Made by a program: the position numbers and the translations under genes | In this document: positions 36,718 to 45,626 of the stretch, in pieces | Layout of the letters: each line of letters begins with the position of its first letter | How positions within the stretch are numbered: position 1 is the first letter of the stretch | DNA from: JAHEEL01 sp963836085 | GTDB lineage: Bacteria > Actinomycetota > Acidimicrobiia > Spongiisociales > UBA5794 | NCBI GenBank assembly: GCA_963836085.1 | Contig: CAWIHT010000005.1 | Span: 20,409 to 84,408 of the forward strand | Direction of reading: 5' to 3' | Length of the DNA stretch: 64,000 nt | Notes under the pieces: generated by a model | Database searches by the model: none | Seen by the model: the letters and a program-made list of their open reading frames with translations, nothing else | Told to the model about the DNA's origin: nothing

Positions 36718-37326
36718 TCATGTGAGACGCTCGATCCATGGGTTGTCTGGGTGGGAGCGTTCGATCGCGTCGACCAGCCACGCCTGCCGATCGTCGGGCA
36801 GGAGCGGCGCCACGGTGACAAAATCGGCCTCGTCCCACGGGCGCTGGAGCGGCGCCTTGAACAACATCACGACTTCGGGTGCCAGTGCCGGGATTCCCGT
36901 AGGCCCGGTCACGATGAGGCGATCCAGCGAGAGGGACACTTCAAGGTTTCTCCGGTATCGCCACACGCCGTTCTCGATCTCTCCGAACAGCACTTCGATC
37001 CGGTCACCGTTTGCGGCATCGGCGAAGACCTGGTGTACGGGCAGTTCGATCCGGCCCCCATTCCACGTCACAAGGGTTCCCTTGCCGACCAAGCCTTCGG
37101 GATGTGGGATGACTTTGACCATGTCCCGATCAGAGAAGTGGTCGTAGACAGCCCGTTGGTCATCCCGCGCGACGAGGAGGTCGACGTCATGATGGGAGCG
37201 TGTCGCCGTCTCGACCCACAGGTCGATCGCCCATCCGCCGGCCACGCACCAGGGAACACTCAGACCGTCGACCGGCTTCAGGAGATCAGCGAGTCTGTCG
37301 AAGTCCGCAGGCGCCGCCCGGTTCAC
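36718..37326 (-). CDS. Nucleotidyltransferase-fold protein (aminoglycoside adenylyltransferase-like)
   Basis: This 202-residue protein has the nucleotidyltransferase core: WCVAGGWAIDLW followed by HHDVDLLV, where the D-x-D of HDVDLLV is the metal site. The pattern fits the ANT(2'')-Ia / DUF domain relatives that transfer nucleotides to small molecules or regulate partners. Resistance activity cannot be claimed. It has a GTG start with a weak ribosome site and lies 44 bases upstream of proA on the same strand. Confidence 0.75.
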   Translation of the reverse strand: MNRAAPADFDRLADLLKPVDGLSVPWCVAGGWAIDLWVETATRSHHDVDLLVARDDQRAVYDHFSDRDMVKVIPHPEGLVGKGTLVTWNGGRIELPVHQVFADAANGDRIEVLFGEIENGVWRYRRNLEVSLSLDRLIVTGPTGIPALAPEVVMLFKAPLQRPWDEADFVTVAPLLPDDRQAWLVDAIERSHPDNPWIERLT

Positions 37327-37651
37327 CGCCGACCACCCGACACGGCGACGACGGCTCGAATGGACCGCACAAGGCTCCTTTGCAGCGGGATCGGCTCAAG
37401 CGTACTCGGAGCGATCCAGCTGCCGGGGACGAGCGAACCACCGCATCACCAGGGTCCTACCTCCACCACCGGCTGCTACGATCGAAGGTGACAGCGTACG
37501 CATGAGGCGTACAGCGCCCGCTCTGCCCCAGATCCGTCTGGCGGAGCTACCGCAGGACCTGCAATCTCCGTCGACGCTCTGCGCCCGGCTCGGAACGCAC
37601 CTCTGGCGGGGCGTCAGCCCCCGACGATCGACGCTTCTGAAGGAGCACCGC
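37327..37651. other. Intergenic stretch without a convincing gene
   Basis: The open frames here are GC-rich shadows with no ribosome sites or protein-like composition. The last 30 bases hold GAAGGAG, the ribosome site of the 15-codon ORF at 37652. It probably contains promoters for the divergent nucleotidyltransferase and the small plus-strand genes. Confidence 0.5.
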
Positions 37652-37699
37652 ATGACCGACACGCTCACCGTGAGCCCCGCAAAGGAGCTGCCCCGATGA
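37652..37699 (+). CDS. 15-codon ORF coupled to the Cys-rich small protein
   Basis: The ORF has an ATG preceded by GAAGGAGCACCGC and encodes MTDTLTVSPAKELPR. Its stop overlaps the start of the 55-residue ORF (ATGA). The coding sequence contains the AAAGGAG ribosome site of the next gene. It may be a leader peptide that couples translation, or a very short protein; no attenuator structure was identified. Confidence 0.4.
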   Translation: MTDTLTVSPAKELPR

Positions 37700-37863
37700 A
37701 GACGTCTGGATCTCGAGGCACCTCCGACGACCGCCTGCGCTGCACGGCTTGTGGGCATCCGAACCGCGAACACCACGGCAGCCTGGGCTGCACAGTCCCG
37801 CAGTGCCCCTGCAAGGAGTACGCCGCTCCTGCCGCGCGCAAATCCAGCAGCAGTTCGGCATAG
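37696..37863 (+). CDS. 55-residue Cys-rich (zinc-ribbon-like) small protein
   Basis: This gene is too short for normal ORF filters. The ATG at 37696 follows AAAGGAGCTGCCCCG, a strong ribosome site. The protein has C16-x2-C19 (LRCTACGH), then HxxxH-type histidines (REHH), C32 (LGCT), C37 and C39 (QCPCKEY), and ends in an Ala/Ser-rich tail. The arrangement suggests a small metal-binding fold. The start overlaps the 15-codon ORF by four bases. I know no named family for it. Confidence 0.6.
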   Translation: MKTSGSRGTSDDRLRCTACGHPNREHHGSLGCTVPQCPCKEYAAPAARKSSSSSA

Positions 37864-38032
37864 CGGAGGCGTATCCCTTCCGGTCCATCACCTTCGACCG
37901 TGGAAGTGTCGTGGGCACGAAGCGCCGTCGGCGAAGCGTCGGGCCGCGTTCCTGATCTCTGCCGACCTCCCCGCCCTCATCCCCTATCGAACACCGGCCG
38001 GGCGGGGCTTGGGGACCAGCGGGTCGTCGTCT

Positions 38033-38719
38033 TCAGTATCCGCCTTCGGCCGTTTGACCCGTCACGATTTGGACCGAGTTGCTTGTGCCGATGCGGTCGG
38101 CGCCAGCCTCGATGAGTTCGTAGGCGAACTCCCTCGAGTTGACACCGCCGCTGGCTTTGATCAGGACCTCGTCGCCAACGACCTCACGCATCAGCAACAC
38201 ATCCTCGACAGTCGCTCCACCCGGCTCCTTGCCGGTTGACGTCTTGATGAAGCGCGCACCTGCGGTCTTCGCGAGGGTGCAGGCGGCCACCTTCTCCGTG
38301 TCCGTGAGGAGCGCCGTCTCTATGATGACCTTGACGGGCTTGTCTCCGCAGGCCTTCACGACCTGCTGGATGTCGTCGAACACCAGGATGTAGTGCTTGC
38401 TCTTGATGGCGCTCACATGAATCACCATGTCAATCTCCTGAGCACCGCGACTCGCGATGGCGTCGTGAGCTTCGAATGCCTTGGCAACGGGTGTCATCTG
38501 GCCGTGTGGGAATCCCACGACGGCTATCGGTATCACGTCCGATCCCGCGAGCTTGCGCGCCACATACTCGACGTCGCCTGAAAAGACACACACCGACCGG
38601 AAGTGGTACTGCATTGCCTCTTCACAGACCCGGTCGAAGTCTTCCTTCTTCGCGTCCGTCCTGAGCAGCGTGTGGTCGATGACCCGTGCGAGTTCCCGGT
38701 CGTAGTTCTCCTCCGTCAA
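38033..38719 (-). CDS. deoC: Deoxyribose-phosphate aldolase
   Basis: This 228-residue class I aldolase cleaves 2-deoxyribose 5-phosphate to acetaldehyde and glyceraldehyde 3-phosphate in nucleoside catabolism. The Schiff-base lysine is in RFIKTSTG, and the second conserved lysine is in LIKASGGVN. The IDHTLLRTDA N-terminus matches the family. I start it at TTG 38719, directly after AGGAGGAACG; the longer frame upstream runs through a tRNA-remnant repeat and cannot be real. It stands alone. Confidence 0.94.
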   Translation of the reverse strand: MTEENYDRELARVIDHTLLRTDAKKEDFDRVCEEAMQYHFRSVCVFSGDVEYVARKLAGSDVIPIAVVGFPHGQMTPVAKAFEAHDAIASRGAQEIDMVIHVSAIKSKHYILVFDDIQQVVKACGDKPVKVIIETALLTDTEKVAACTLAKTAGARFIKTSTGKEPGGATVEDVLLMREVVGDEVLIKASGGVNSREFAYELIEAGADRIGTSNSVQIVTGQTAEGGY

Positions 38720-38843
38720 CGTTCCTCCTGTTGAGACTGCGAGCAACTGTACTCCGAAGCGCAGAGCGCACTTCAAAGTCACCGGCTCAACCCGCCACGG
38801 CTCCGGCGAGGCGCACGCTGGCTCGATCGGCCCCGAACACACT

Positions 38844-38898
38844 GAAGCCCCTTCCGGAGAAAGGGCTTCAACGTCTATCTCTCGGGTGAAGCTGAGGG
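38844..38898 (-). repeat. Repeat A: terminator hairpin plus tRNA acceptor-end remnant
   Basis: On the minus strand this reads a degenerate tRNA 3' end (CCCTCAGCTTCACC), a GAGAGATAGACGTTG linker, then an 11-bp stem with a TCCG tetraloop (38844-38869). Positions 38854-38898 match repeat C (46028-46073) with only two mismatches in about 45 bases, and match repeat B more weakly. It lies between deoC and the SDR gene. Confidence 0.72.
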
Positions 38899-38980
38899 AT
38901 ACACCGATCATGCCGCTCGCCGGCCGCGAGGCAGACGCCTTGGCGCGGCTCCGGAGCGAATCAACCGACCGACTCCTCGG

Positions 38981-39679
38981 TCATGACGCCGCGAACGCCT
39001 CCGGTGGGAGCTCTCGCGCACCACGCTCGATACCGTCCACAATGACACCGGCGACAAGGCCGGGATCGAGTCCAGGAGGCATCGTCGGTGCCACACCCGC
39101 AATCGATCGCTGTACCAAGCCCGTTTCGGTGTGGGGCGGCCGAGCGTCGAGCACGGTGATCCGCTGCCGCCGAAGCTCGCGCCCGAGGGCCACAGTCGCC
39201 GCGCTCAGGCCCGCCTTCACCGCTGAGTAGGCAGCCATTCCGGCGGTCGGACGTTCGGCGACGACTCCACTGATGTTGACCACGAATCCGCCCTCCACGT
39301 GCGGAATCGCAGCTCGAATCACCCGAAGCGGACCGACCAGATCGGTCGCAACGAGTTCGTCGAGTGCGCTGTCGCTGAGATCTGCGAGCGGCCCGAACGC
39401 CACCACTCCTGCGGCGTTGACGACTCCGTCGAGACCACCGAGTCCGGCGATCGCCGTACCGATGACGTGTTCGACGTGGCGCGGCTCTTGAAGATCGAAT
39501 TCGACCGACGGGACGGGCGGTTCGAGCGCGGTCGCCGCCTTGTGGAGTCGGGCTCGGTTGCGGGCGGCGAGCATCACTTTCCCGCCGCGATCGAGGAGGC
39601 GCTGGGCGATCAACGTCCCCAAGTCGCCCGAACCGCCGAGCACCAGCGTGCGTGCGCCGTTGAGGTCTCGTGGTGTCAT
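38981..39679 (-). CDS. Short-chain dehydrogenase/reductase
   Basis: This 232-residue SDR has the cofactor motif GGSGDLG (normally GxxxGxG) near residues 15-21, NAAGV, a serine in VNISGVV and the catalytic YSAVK (Y-x-x-x-K). The arginine after the first Gly-rich loop (AARNR) suggests NADP(H) preference. The substrate is unknown. It starts at ATG 39679. It is the first gene inside the region bounded by tRNA-remnant repeats A and C. Confidence 0.92.
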   Translation of the reverse strand: MTPRDLNGARTLVLGGSGDLGTLIAQRLLDRGGKVMLAARNRARLHKAATALEPPVPSVEFDLQEPRHVEHVIGTAIAGLGGLDGVVNAAGVVAFGPLADLSDSALDELVATDLVGPLRVIRAAIPHVEGGFVVNISGVVAERPTAGMAAYSAVKAGLSAATVALGRELRRQRITVLDARPPHTETGLVQRSIAGVAPTMPPGLDPGLVAGVIVDGIERGARELPPEAFAAS

Positions 39680-39770
39680 GACCCCTTGATAGTGGCCACC
39701 GTCGCGTTAGCTGCAAGTCATCCGCCGGAGTCCTCTGCTCCGAACAAGAGACAGCAACCCAGGATAGACC

Positions 39771-40004
39771 TTGAGCCACTCACCCTCCGTCACATCACCC
39801 AGCGCCACGAACCTGTGGAGCAGAATTACGCCATTCCACAAAGCGAAGCTTGTCTTCCTTCTCGCGGCCCTCTTCTCCTTCGCTCTCTCCGTCACCCTGT
39901 GGTTCTTCGTCGACCGGGAGATGGGTCTTTTCGTCGGACTGTGGGTTCCGTCGCTTCTGGCGCTCGGCGCCCTGGTGCTCGTCGGAGAGGATGGCTCGCC
40001 ATGA
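39771..40004 (+). CDS. Small membrane protein, two predicted helices
   Basis: This 77-residue protein starts at TTG 39771 and has hydrophobic segments at about residues 27-46 and 52-72. I do not recognise a family. It overlaps the next small gene by four bases (ATGA). The two may form a small membrane complex. The start is uncertain because no ATG or GTG is available. Confidence 0.55.
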   Translation: MSHSPSVTSPSATNLWSRITPFHKAKLVFLLAALFSFALSVTLWFFVDREMGLFVGLWVPSLLALGALVLVGEDGSP

Positions 40005-40186
40005 GCGAGACACTCCTCTTCGGAATCGGTGCGGTGATCTTCGTCCTCGTGAGCTCTGCCATCCTGATGTTCGGCTATGCCCGATTCAACGCCTTCTACG
40101 TTCGCGATCAACACCGAGGAGATGACGTCCTGACTCCAGACCTCGCCGCTACCCCGGGCACCCTGCCAAGCAGCCAGCCCACCTGA
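40001..40186 (+). CDS. Small membrane protein, one predicted helix
   Basis: This is a 61-residue protein with a single hydrophobic segment (residues 5-27) and a polar tail rich in Asp, Pro and Ser. GGAGAGG precedes the ATG, which overlaps the previous stop. It is convergent with the FAD oxidoreductase that follows. No function can be assigned. Confidence 0.62.
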   Translation: MSETLLFGIGAVIFVLVSSAILMFGYARFNAFYVRDQHRGDDVLTPDLAATPGTLPSSQPT

Positions 40187-40207
40187 TCACGCTGCCCGCG
40201 CGGCCCG

Positions 40208-41176
40208 TCAGGCAAGGAGAGCGAGGACCATCCGGGAGGCAACGAGACCGGATGTGTACGCGCCTTCCACTCTCGCTCCCGCAAAGAGCTCACCGGCAAG
40301 CACAACCGGTGCAGCCGCTTCGACCAGCCGCGCCCCATCGTTGCGCGCCGATCGTGGCTGCGCATACCGCCACCGGTGAGTCAGCGCATCGATCACGTTG
40401 CCGTCATGATGAGGTTGGGCCGCTCTAAGAAGCTCCACCGACCATTCAGCCGGATCCGCCTCGAGATGGTCGGCAGCGAATTGGGCCGACGAATGCACCG
40501 TGAGGGCCGGGACCGCCGATACGCCCTTCTGCTGATTGTCGGCAAGCCAGGCCACCGGCCCGTCCGGGAAGGCCCGATGACCATCAGGAAGCCCGGCCGG
40601 AGCGTCGAGGACGGCCATGACCGCAAGCGTGGCGTCGTACGCAACAGCAGCGAGCTCCTCGGCGATCGGCCGGGTCGCCAGGCCGCTGCGTTCCAGCAGC
40701 TGGAGGGTCTGCGGAGCCGGCGGAGTGAGAATGGCCGCATCGGCGGTCGCGATCGTCGTGCCTTCTGCAATCGCAGCAACACCGGACCGGGCGACTGCCA
40801 TGCGTTCCACGGCGACGCCGGTGATGACGGGAAGCCCTTCACCGAGCACCTCCGGGATACGGCGCATCCCATGCACACCAACATACCGTTCCTCGATCCC
40901 TCGCTCGGGATGTGTGACGCTTTGAGAACGAAGCCACACTCGAGCGGTACCGCGTTCGACAAGGCGGCGAACCTCCGCGGCGAACAGTCCACTGCGTACG
41001 CTGACATGCTGGGCACCGTGATCGAAAGCTGCTGCACCGATCCGCCGCGTCGCCATGCGGCCCCCAAGCGCCCGGCCCTTATCGATGAGCGTCACGGCGA
41101 TTCCCTCGGCAGCGAGGGAACGGCCGGCTGCGAGTCCCGACATGCCGGCACCGACGATCAGAACAGAGGCTCCCAT
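40208..41176 (-). CDS. FAD-dependent oxidoreductase, renalase-like
   Basis: This 322-residue flavoprotein has the dinucleotide motif VLIVGAGMSGLAAGRSL at its N-terminus, followed by the LGGRMATRR segment and an FDHGAQ stretch. That pattern is typical of renalase-like and deoxyhypusine/amine-oxidase-related NAD(P)/FAD proteins. The C-terminal FAD-contact region (GARVEGAYTSGLVAS) is present. The ATG at 41176 fits the family. It is divergent from a second, phytoene-desaturase-like flavoprotein 172 bases away, and near a photolyase, a common grouping in photo-stress clusters. The substrate is unknown. Confidence 0.87.
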   Translation of the reverse strand: MGASVLIVGAGMSGLAAGRSLAAEGIAVTLIDKGRALGGRMATRRIGAAAFDHGAQHVSVRSGLFAAEVRRLVERGTARVWLRSQSVTHPERGIEERYVGVHGMRRIPEVLGEGLPVITGVAVERMAVARSGVAAIAEGTTIATADAAILTPPAPQTLQLLERSGLATRPIAEELAAVAYDATLAVMAVLDAPAGLPDGHRAFPDGPVAWLADNQQKGVSAVPALTVHSSAQFAADHLEADPAEWSVELLRAAQPHHDGNVIDALTHRWRYAQPRSARNDGARLVEAAAPVVLAGELFAGARVEGAYTSGLVASRMVLALLA

Positions 41177-41348
41177 AGACGACGAGCCTAGGTGGTGCGT
41201 GCGTGGGATCGAAGCCCCGCAGACGGCGGCGATGGAAGCCCCCAGAGCGAGATTCGCACCGGACCGGCGCTCGGGCACAGGAGACCACCTCCACAGGCCG
41301 CGACGGCGCCTGGTCGAGCAAGCCCCACCCAGTTGCCATAATCGGCCT

Positions 41349-42746
41349 ATGAATCAGTTCGATGCAGTGGTGGTGGGAGCCGGACCCAATGGGCTAGCGG
41401 CGGGCGTGGAGCTCACGAGATCTGGAAGGCGGGTCCTCGTCGTCGAAGGCTCCGATGCCATCGGAGGCGGCACGCGAACCGAATCCCTGACGCTCCCCGG
41501 CTTCGAACACGATGTTTGCTCGGCGATTCATCCGCTCGGCATCGCTTCGCCGTTCTTCGCGTCGGCCGGTATCGGCGACTGGATTCAACCGGACATCCCG
41601 GTGACGCATCCGCTTGACGGCGGTCGAGCCGGCGTCCTCTACCGAAGCCTCGACGACACCGTCTCGGCTCTCGGCTCGGACGGCGATCGCTACCGCCGGG
41701 TCATCGGCGGTCTCGTCGACCACACCGACGATCTCGTTGCACAGATCCTCGGTCCGCTCCCGGTTCCACCGCCGCATCCGGTGACCCTGGGACGGTTCGG
41801 CCTTCCCGGCCTGCTTCCGGCTTCAGCCATGGCACGCGGCCTCGGAACCGAAGCTGGCCGCGCGCTCCATGCCGGCATGGCGGCGCACGCCATCGCGCCA
41901 TTCGGGACACCACTCACCGGTGCGCTCTCGGCCCTCTTCGCGGCGATAGCGCACGCCCACGGATGGCCACTCGTTCGCGGCGGCTCGCAACGCCTCGCAG
42001 AGCAGATGGCGGGCATGATCATCGGCGGTGGCGGCGCCGTCGAGACGGGGCGATCGGTGCGTTCGATGGACGATCTCCCTGCGGCACCAATCACACTCCT
42101 CGACGTCATGCCCGATGCTGCCGTGCGGATCGGCGGCCGTCGGCTCGATCCCGGGGTGCGGCGACGCTTCGTCCGATGGCGCAGCGGACCGGGCGTCTTC
42201 AAAGTTGACTGGGCGCTCGACGGACCGATTCCGTGGACCGATGAGGTGAGCGGACGAGCCGGCACCATACACGTCGGGGGTACCTACGAGGAGATCGAGG
42301 CTGCCGAAGCTGAGGTCCATTCCGGCGGGCACCCACAACGACCCTTCGTGATCGTCGCCCAGCAATCGCTGTTTGATACCACCCGGGCGCCGGAAGGGAG
42401 ACAGACCGTCTGGGGCTACTGCCATGTTCCGGCATTCTCGAGCCGCGACATGACGGACGCCATCGAATCCCAGATCGAACGATTCGCGCCGGGCTTCCGA
42501 GATCGCATCCTCGCCCGGCACACGATGGGTCCGGTGGCATACCAACAGCACAACCCCAACTACGTCGGCGGCGACATCGCAGGTGGTGCGTTCGCCGTTC
42601 GACGACTCCTCAATGTCTCGAAAGTGAGACCGTATCGAATTGGCGCCGGGCTCTACCTCTGTTCATCCGCAACACCCCCCGGCGCCGGCGTGCACGGCAT
42701 GTGCGGTTACCACGCCGCTCGGGCCGCGATCTCCGATACGGACTGA
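41349..42746 (+). CDS. Phytoene-dehydrogenase-like FAD oxidoreductase
   Basis: The 465-residue protein has the motif VVVGAGPNGLAAGVELTRSG and the GGGTRTE segment of carotenoid-desaturase/amine-oxidase-type enzymes. The C-terminal FAD-binding part reads LYLCSSATPPGAGVHGMCGYHAA. It may act on a carotenoid, retinoid or other lipid, but no carotenoid-pathway gene (crtB, crtE) is nearby. The start is ATG 41349; 98 in-frame upstream codons overlap the divergent gene antisense and are not used. It is convergent with the photolyase gene. Confidence 0.87.
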   Translation: MNQFDAVVVGAGPNGLAAGVELTRSGRRVLVVEGSDAIGGGTRTESLTLPGFEHDVCSAIHPLGIASPFFASAGIGDWIQPDIPVTHPLDGGRAGVLYRSLDDTVSALGSDGDRYRRVIGGLVDHTDDLVAQILGPLPVPPPHPVTLGRFGLPGLLPASAMARGLGTEAGRALHAGMAAHAIAPFGTPLTGALSALFAAIAHAHGWPLVRGGSQRLAEQMAGMIIGGGGAVETGRSVRSMDDLPAAPITLLDVMPDAAVRIGGRRLDPGVRRRFVRWRSGPGVFKVDWALDGPIPWTDEVSGRAGTIHVGGTYEEIEAAEAEVHSGGHPQRPFVIVAQQSLFDTTRAPEGRQTVWGYCHVPAFSSRDMTDAIESQIERFAPGFRDRILARHTMGPVAYQQHNPNYVGGDIAGGAFAVRRLLNVSKVRPYRIGAGLYLCSSATPPGAGVHGMCGYHAARAAISDTD

Positions 42747-42865
42747 GCGGTTGACGGACACCGACGTGTTGGAATGAGGATCGCAGCTCACCAATGAGGG
42801 GATGGGAGCGAACCCCTGCCAGCCATCGGCCGCGTCGTTCCCGGCATCACGGTCGCCCCTCGCCT

Positions 42866-44350
42866 CTAGAGCCTGCCCGCCATGAGGCTGTCGATCACCT
42901 CGGCGGCGCGAGCTCGAGTCGCCTCGCCGTCCGGCAAGCGCTCGAAGCTTCGCACGGCCCGCGCCATGCGCGGATTCGACCCGAGGAGGTCAGCGTGGCG
43001 GGCAATGAAGTCCCAGTAGAGGGAGGTGAAGGGGCACGCCGTCTCCCCGGTACGGAGCCGAGGATTGAAGCGGCAGTCACCGCAGTAGTCACTCATCCGG
43101 TTGATGTAGGCGCCGCCGGAGACGTAGGGCTTGGTGGACATCGCTCCACCGTCAGCCCACATCCCCATTCCGATGACATTGGGGATCATCACCCACTCGG
43201 CTCCATCGACGAACTGCGACCACATCCATTCGACAACCGCTGGCGGCCGCACGCCGACCAGGTTGGCAAGATTGGCGAGGATCATCAGCCGCGGGATGTG
43301 GTGGGTCCACGCGCGCTGGCCGACATCGCCCACAGTGGCGGCGACGCAACGCATGTCGGTCGCTGCAGCGCCGCTGAACACGGGTGGAAGTGGCCGGTTG
43401 TTGCCGAGGACGTTGCGACCGGAATGGTCGGGCCACAGCCAGTAGATCCCCCAGATGAACTCCCGCCAGCCGATCACCTGGCGGATGAAGCCTTCGGCCG
43501 AGTTGATAGGGACGCGCCCTGCCCGGTACGCGGCTTCCACAGCGTCGCACACCTCCCCCGGCAGGAGCAAGCCAATGTTCAAGTAGGGGCTCAGGAGGGA
43601 GTGAGCGAGATGCCAGTCGTTGCGCAGCATCGCGTCCTCGTGGGCGCCGAAGTCGGGCAGCACCACATCGACGAAGTGATCAAGGCGACGTAGGGCGCCG
43701 GCCCGGTCCGTGGCCCACAATCCGCTTGGCGCTGCACCGGTGGCGGTGGCAGGTATCGCGGCCATCACCTCCCGGTCAAGGTCGTCGAGGGCGTCGACGA
43801 CGGGTTCCGGAAACGATCCGCCATCCGCTGGCGGTGGCTGACGATTGTCGGCATCGAAGTTCCAACGTCCGCCGACCGGCTCATTCCCGTCCATGAGGTA
43901 GCCCAGCCGGCGCCGTTGCCAGCGGTAGAAGTCCTCCATGCGGAGGCGAGTTCGTCCGTCGGCCCACGCAGCGAAGTCGGAGTAGTGGCATAGGAAGCGA
44001 TCATCGCGCACCATCTCCACACCGAGTGAAGACAGAAGCGCGTTCGCAGCCCGCGAGGCCGGCTCGGCGGCGCGAACCGTGGTCGGCCGGTGGTCCCGGA
44101 CATGCCCCTCGTGGCCCGCCATCAAGCTCGGCTCGCGGCGATAGTCGACGTCGAACCCTTCGTCCTCCAGTTCGGCGGCGAATCGCCGCATCGCTGTCAC
44201 GATCAGATGGATCCGCTGCCGGTGGAACGGCTTGCTGGCGATCTTGCCAGCGCTCTCCACCATCAGGATCCGAGTGGTGTCGGGGTGTGACGCGCCAAGC
44301 GCGCCCGTTGACCGGTTGAGCTGATCGCCGAGCACCCAGACGGTGTCCAT
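42866..44350 (-). CDS. FeS-BCP type photolyase/cryptochrome (PhrB-like)
   Basis: This 494-residue flavoprotein belongs to the iron-sulfur bacterial cryptochrome/photolyase class, including (6-4) photolyases such as Agrobacterium PhrB. Four cysteines C335, C423, C426 and C439 have spacings of 88, 3 and 13, the same as the PhrB [4Fe-4S] ligands. The N-terminus (VWVLGDQLNRS) is typical. The FAD region includes SPYLNIGLL and the W-rich IWGIYWLWP. The likely role is light-driven DNA repair. It is adjacent to a DUF2071 gene with zero bases between the stop and the next start, so they form an operon. Confidence 0.92.
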   Translation of the reverse strand: MDTVWVLGDQLNRSTGALGASHPDTTRILMVESAGKIASKPFHRQRIHLIVTAMRRFAAELEDEGFDVDYRREPSLMAGHEGHVRDHRPTTVRAAEPASRAANALLSSLGVEMVRDDRFLCHYSDFAAWADGRTRLRMEDFYRWQRRRLGYLMDGNEPVGGRWNFDADNRQPPPADGGSFPEPVVDALDDLDREVMAAIPATATGAAPSGLWATDRAGALRRLDHFVDVVLPDFGAHEDAMLRNDWHLAHSLLSPYLNIGLLLPGEVCDAVEAAYRAGRVPINSAEGFIRQVIGWREFIWGIYWLWPDHSGRNVLGNNRPLPPVFSGAAATDMRCVAATVGDVGQRAWTHHIPRLMILANLANLVGVRPPAVVEWMWSQFVDGAEWVMIPNVIGMGMWADGGAMSTKPYVSGGAYINRMSDYCGDCRFNPRLRTGETACPFTSLYWDFIARHADLLGSNPRMARAVRSFERLPDGEATRARAAEVIDSLMAGRL

Positions 44351-45070
44351 CTACGCGCGGGTCGGGCGACCGGCAACCACCGCGACGCCCGGCGAGTAGA
44401 GCACATGGGGTTCGCCTTCGGGTTGCTGGTAGCCGCCGGCAGCCACCATGCCGTCCGCGAGGGCAACGACATCGGCTCGGTGCAACGGCCACGGGCGATG
44501 GGCTACGGGAGCCACCACCAGCTTGCTCCCCAACTGGGCGTAGAGCCGCCAGCGAGCCGTAAGGAAGAGATCGAGTGGCGTGAGATCCTCGTTCGGGATC
44601 GGGTCGCGGACGCGAATGGTCACTGCGCCATGTGCTCGGTTCCGATGTGGCCATCGCCGGAGAGATGCATAAGTGATGCGGTCTCCGTCCTCGCGGATCG
44701 ACATCGCCGCCCACTGGTACGGAAGGCCGTAGATGGTCTGTGCCACGAGCACAGGCAGAGCCCGGTCGATGTCGAGCGAATTGAACCAGACCCCGGGACC
44801 CATTCGTCCGCGCACGTACGTACGAACGTTCGTTTCTGCGAACGTGCCGAAGTAGGGGACGGCCGGCCCCCGGACTGGGCCGATGCTGCGCATCTGGAAC
44901 GGCACCAGCCCCACCCAGGCCATTCCGTCGTGGGTATCGACTTCGAGAGCCGACGGAAGCATCGCCTGGACGACGTTGGGTGCGACCGGCCAGTGAAGGT
45001 AGCTGAGCTGCTCCCAGCGTTGACGCATCACCGGTCGCTCGATCTTGTGAGGGCACTCCCATGGCTTCAT
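44351..45070 (-). CDS. DUF2071 family protein (acetoacetate-decarboxylase-like fold)
   Basis: This 239-residue protein has the family features MRQRWEQLSYLHWPVAP, LVPFQMRSIGP, the FxETNVRTYVRG strand and a GLPYQWAAM loop. DUF2071/YqjF proteins share the acetoacetate decarboxylase fold and often sit beside photolyases or ribulokinase-type genes; activity is unknown. It starts at ATG 45070 and ends immediately before the photolyase start, so the pair is translationally linked. It is the last intact gene before the tRNA-remnant zone. Confidence 0.85.
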   Translation of the reverse strand: MKPWECPHKIERPVMRQRWEQLSYLHWPVAPNVVQAMLPSALEVDTHDGMAWVGLVPFQMRSIGPVRGPAVPYFGTFAETNVRTYVRGRMGPGVWFNSLDIDRALPVLVAQTIYGLPYQWAAMSIREDGDRITYASLRRWPHRNRAHGAVTIRVRDPIPNEDLTPLDLFLTARWRLYAQLGSKLVVAPVAHRPWPLHRADVVALADGMVAAGGYQQPEGEPHVLYSPGVAVVAGRPTRA

Positions 45071-45558
45071 ACAACCTACGATGATACGGACGCCCGACTC
45101 GCAAGCCGGGCGCCGCCCTCACGGGCGCAGGCGTGGAGAACGCTGATGGATTCCACGATCCATGCGTCGTTCCCAGCAGAGGACGGTGGTGGCGTCTCGA
45201 CGCCGGAGAGTTCGTACCCAGCGATGTTCGCAGGATCCGTTGTGAACGGAAGTTTGTATCGGTCGATGTTGAAACCCACACCCAGAGAGCCTCCGACGAC
45301 ATGGTCATCGTTCTCGATTGATACCGAACCCGATCACATCGGGGGCTTCGTCCCTCACGGCCCGCGATCCGCCGCAGTCGCGAAGACCGGCGGAGGAGGT
45401 TGAATCCGCTGCCTTCGAGGGCAACGCGCGGCTCTGACGTGGCCATTCGTGTTGGGCGCTCGTGCGATCGAACCGGTGATCGCGCCGTGTGCGGGTCCCT
45501 GGTATCCGTCGCGCGCTACCGAGGACTCTGGCAATCATGGTGCAACTCCCATTCGCCG

Positions 45559-45626
45559 CAATGGTTTCAAAGGTTGTCTTCCGGGTGGAGCTTGGGGACT
45601 CGAACCCATGACCGCTTGATTGCCAG
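45559..45626 (-). repeat. Repeat B: degenerate tRNA-Ala(GGC) 3' half plus downstream sequence
   Basis: On the minus strand CTGGCAATCAAG, GTTCGAGTCCCC and AGCTCCA can be read, that is the anticodon loop, T-loop and acceptor end. Two of five T-stem pairs are broken and no 5' half exists. The downstream part resembles the linker of repeats A and C at about three bases in four. It looks like an old attachment-site remnant. Confidence 0.6.

Noticed and set aside
40186..40210. CCTGA/TCAGG hairpin between convergent genes
   Set aside because: Only five pairs with a long loop and overlapping both stops; not distinguishable from chance.
45076..45279. 67-codon minus-strand frame after the DUF2071 gene
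   Set aside because: No ribosome site, GTG start only, no recognisable motif; lies in degenerate integration-zone DNA.
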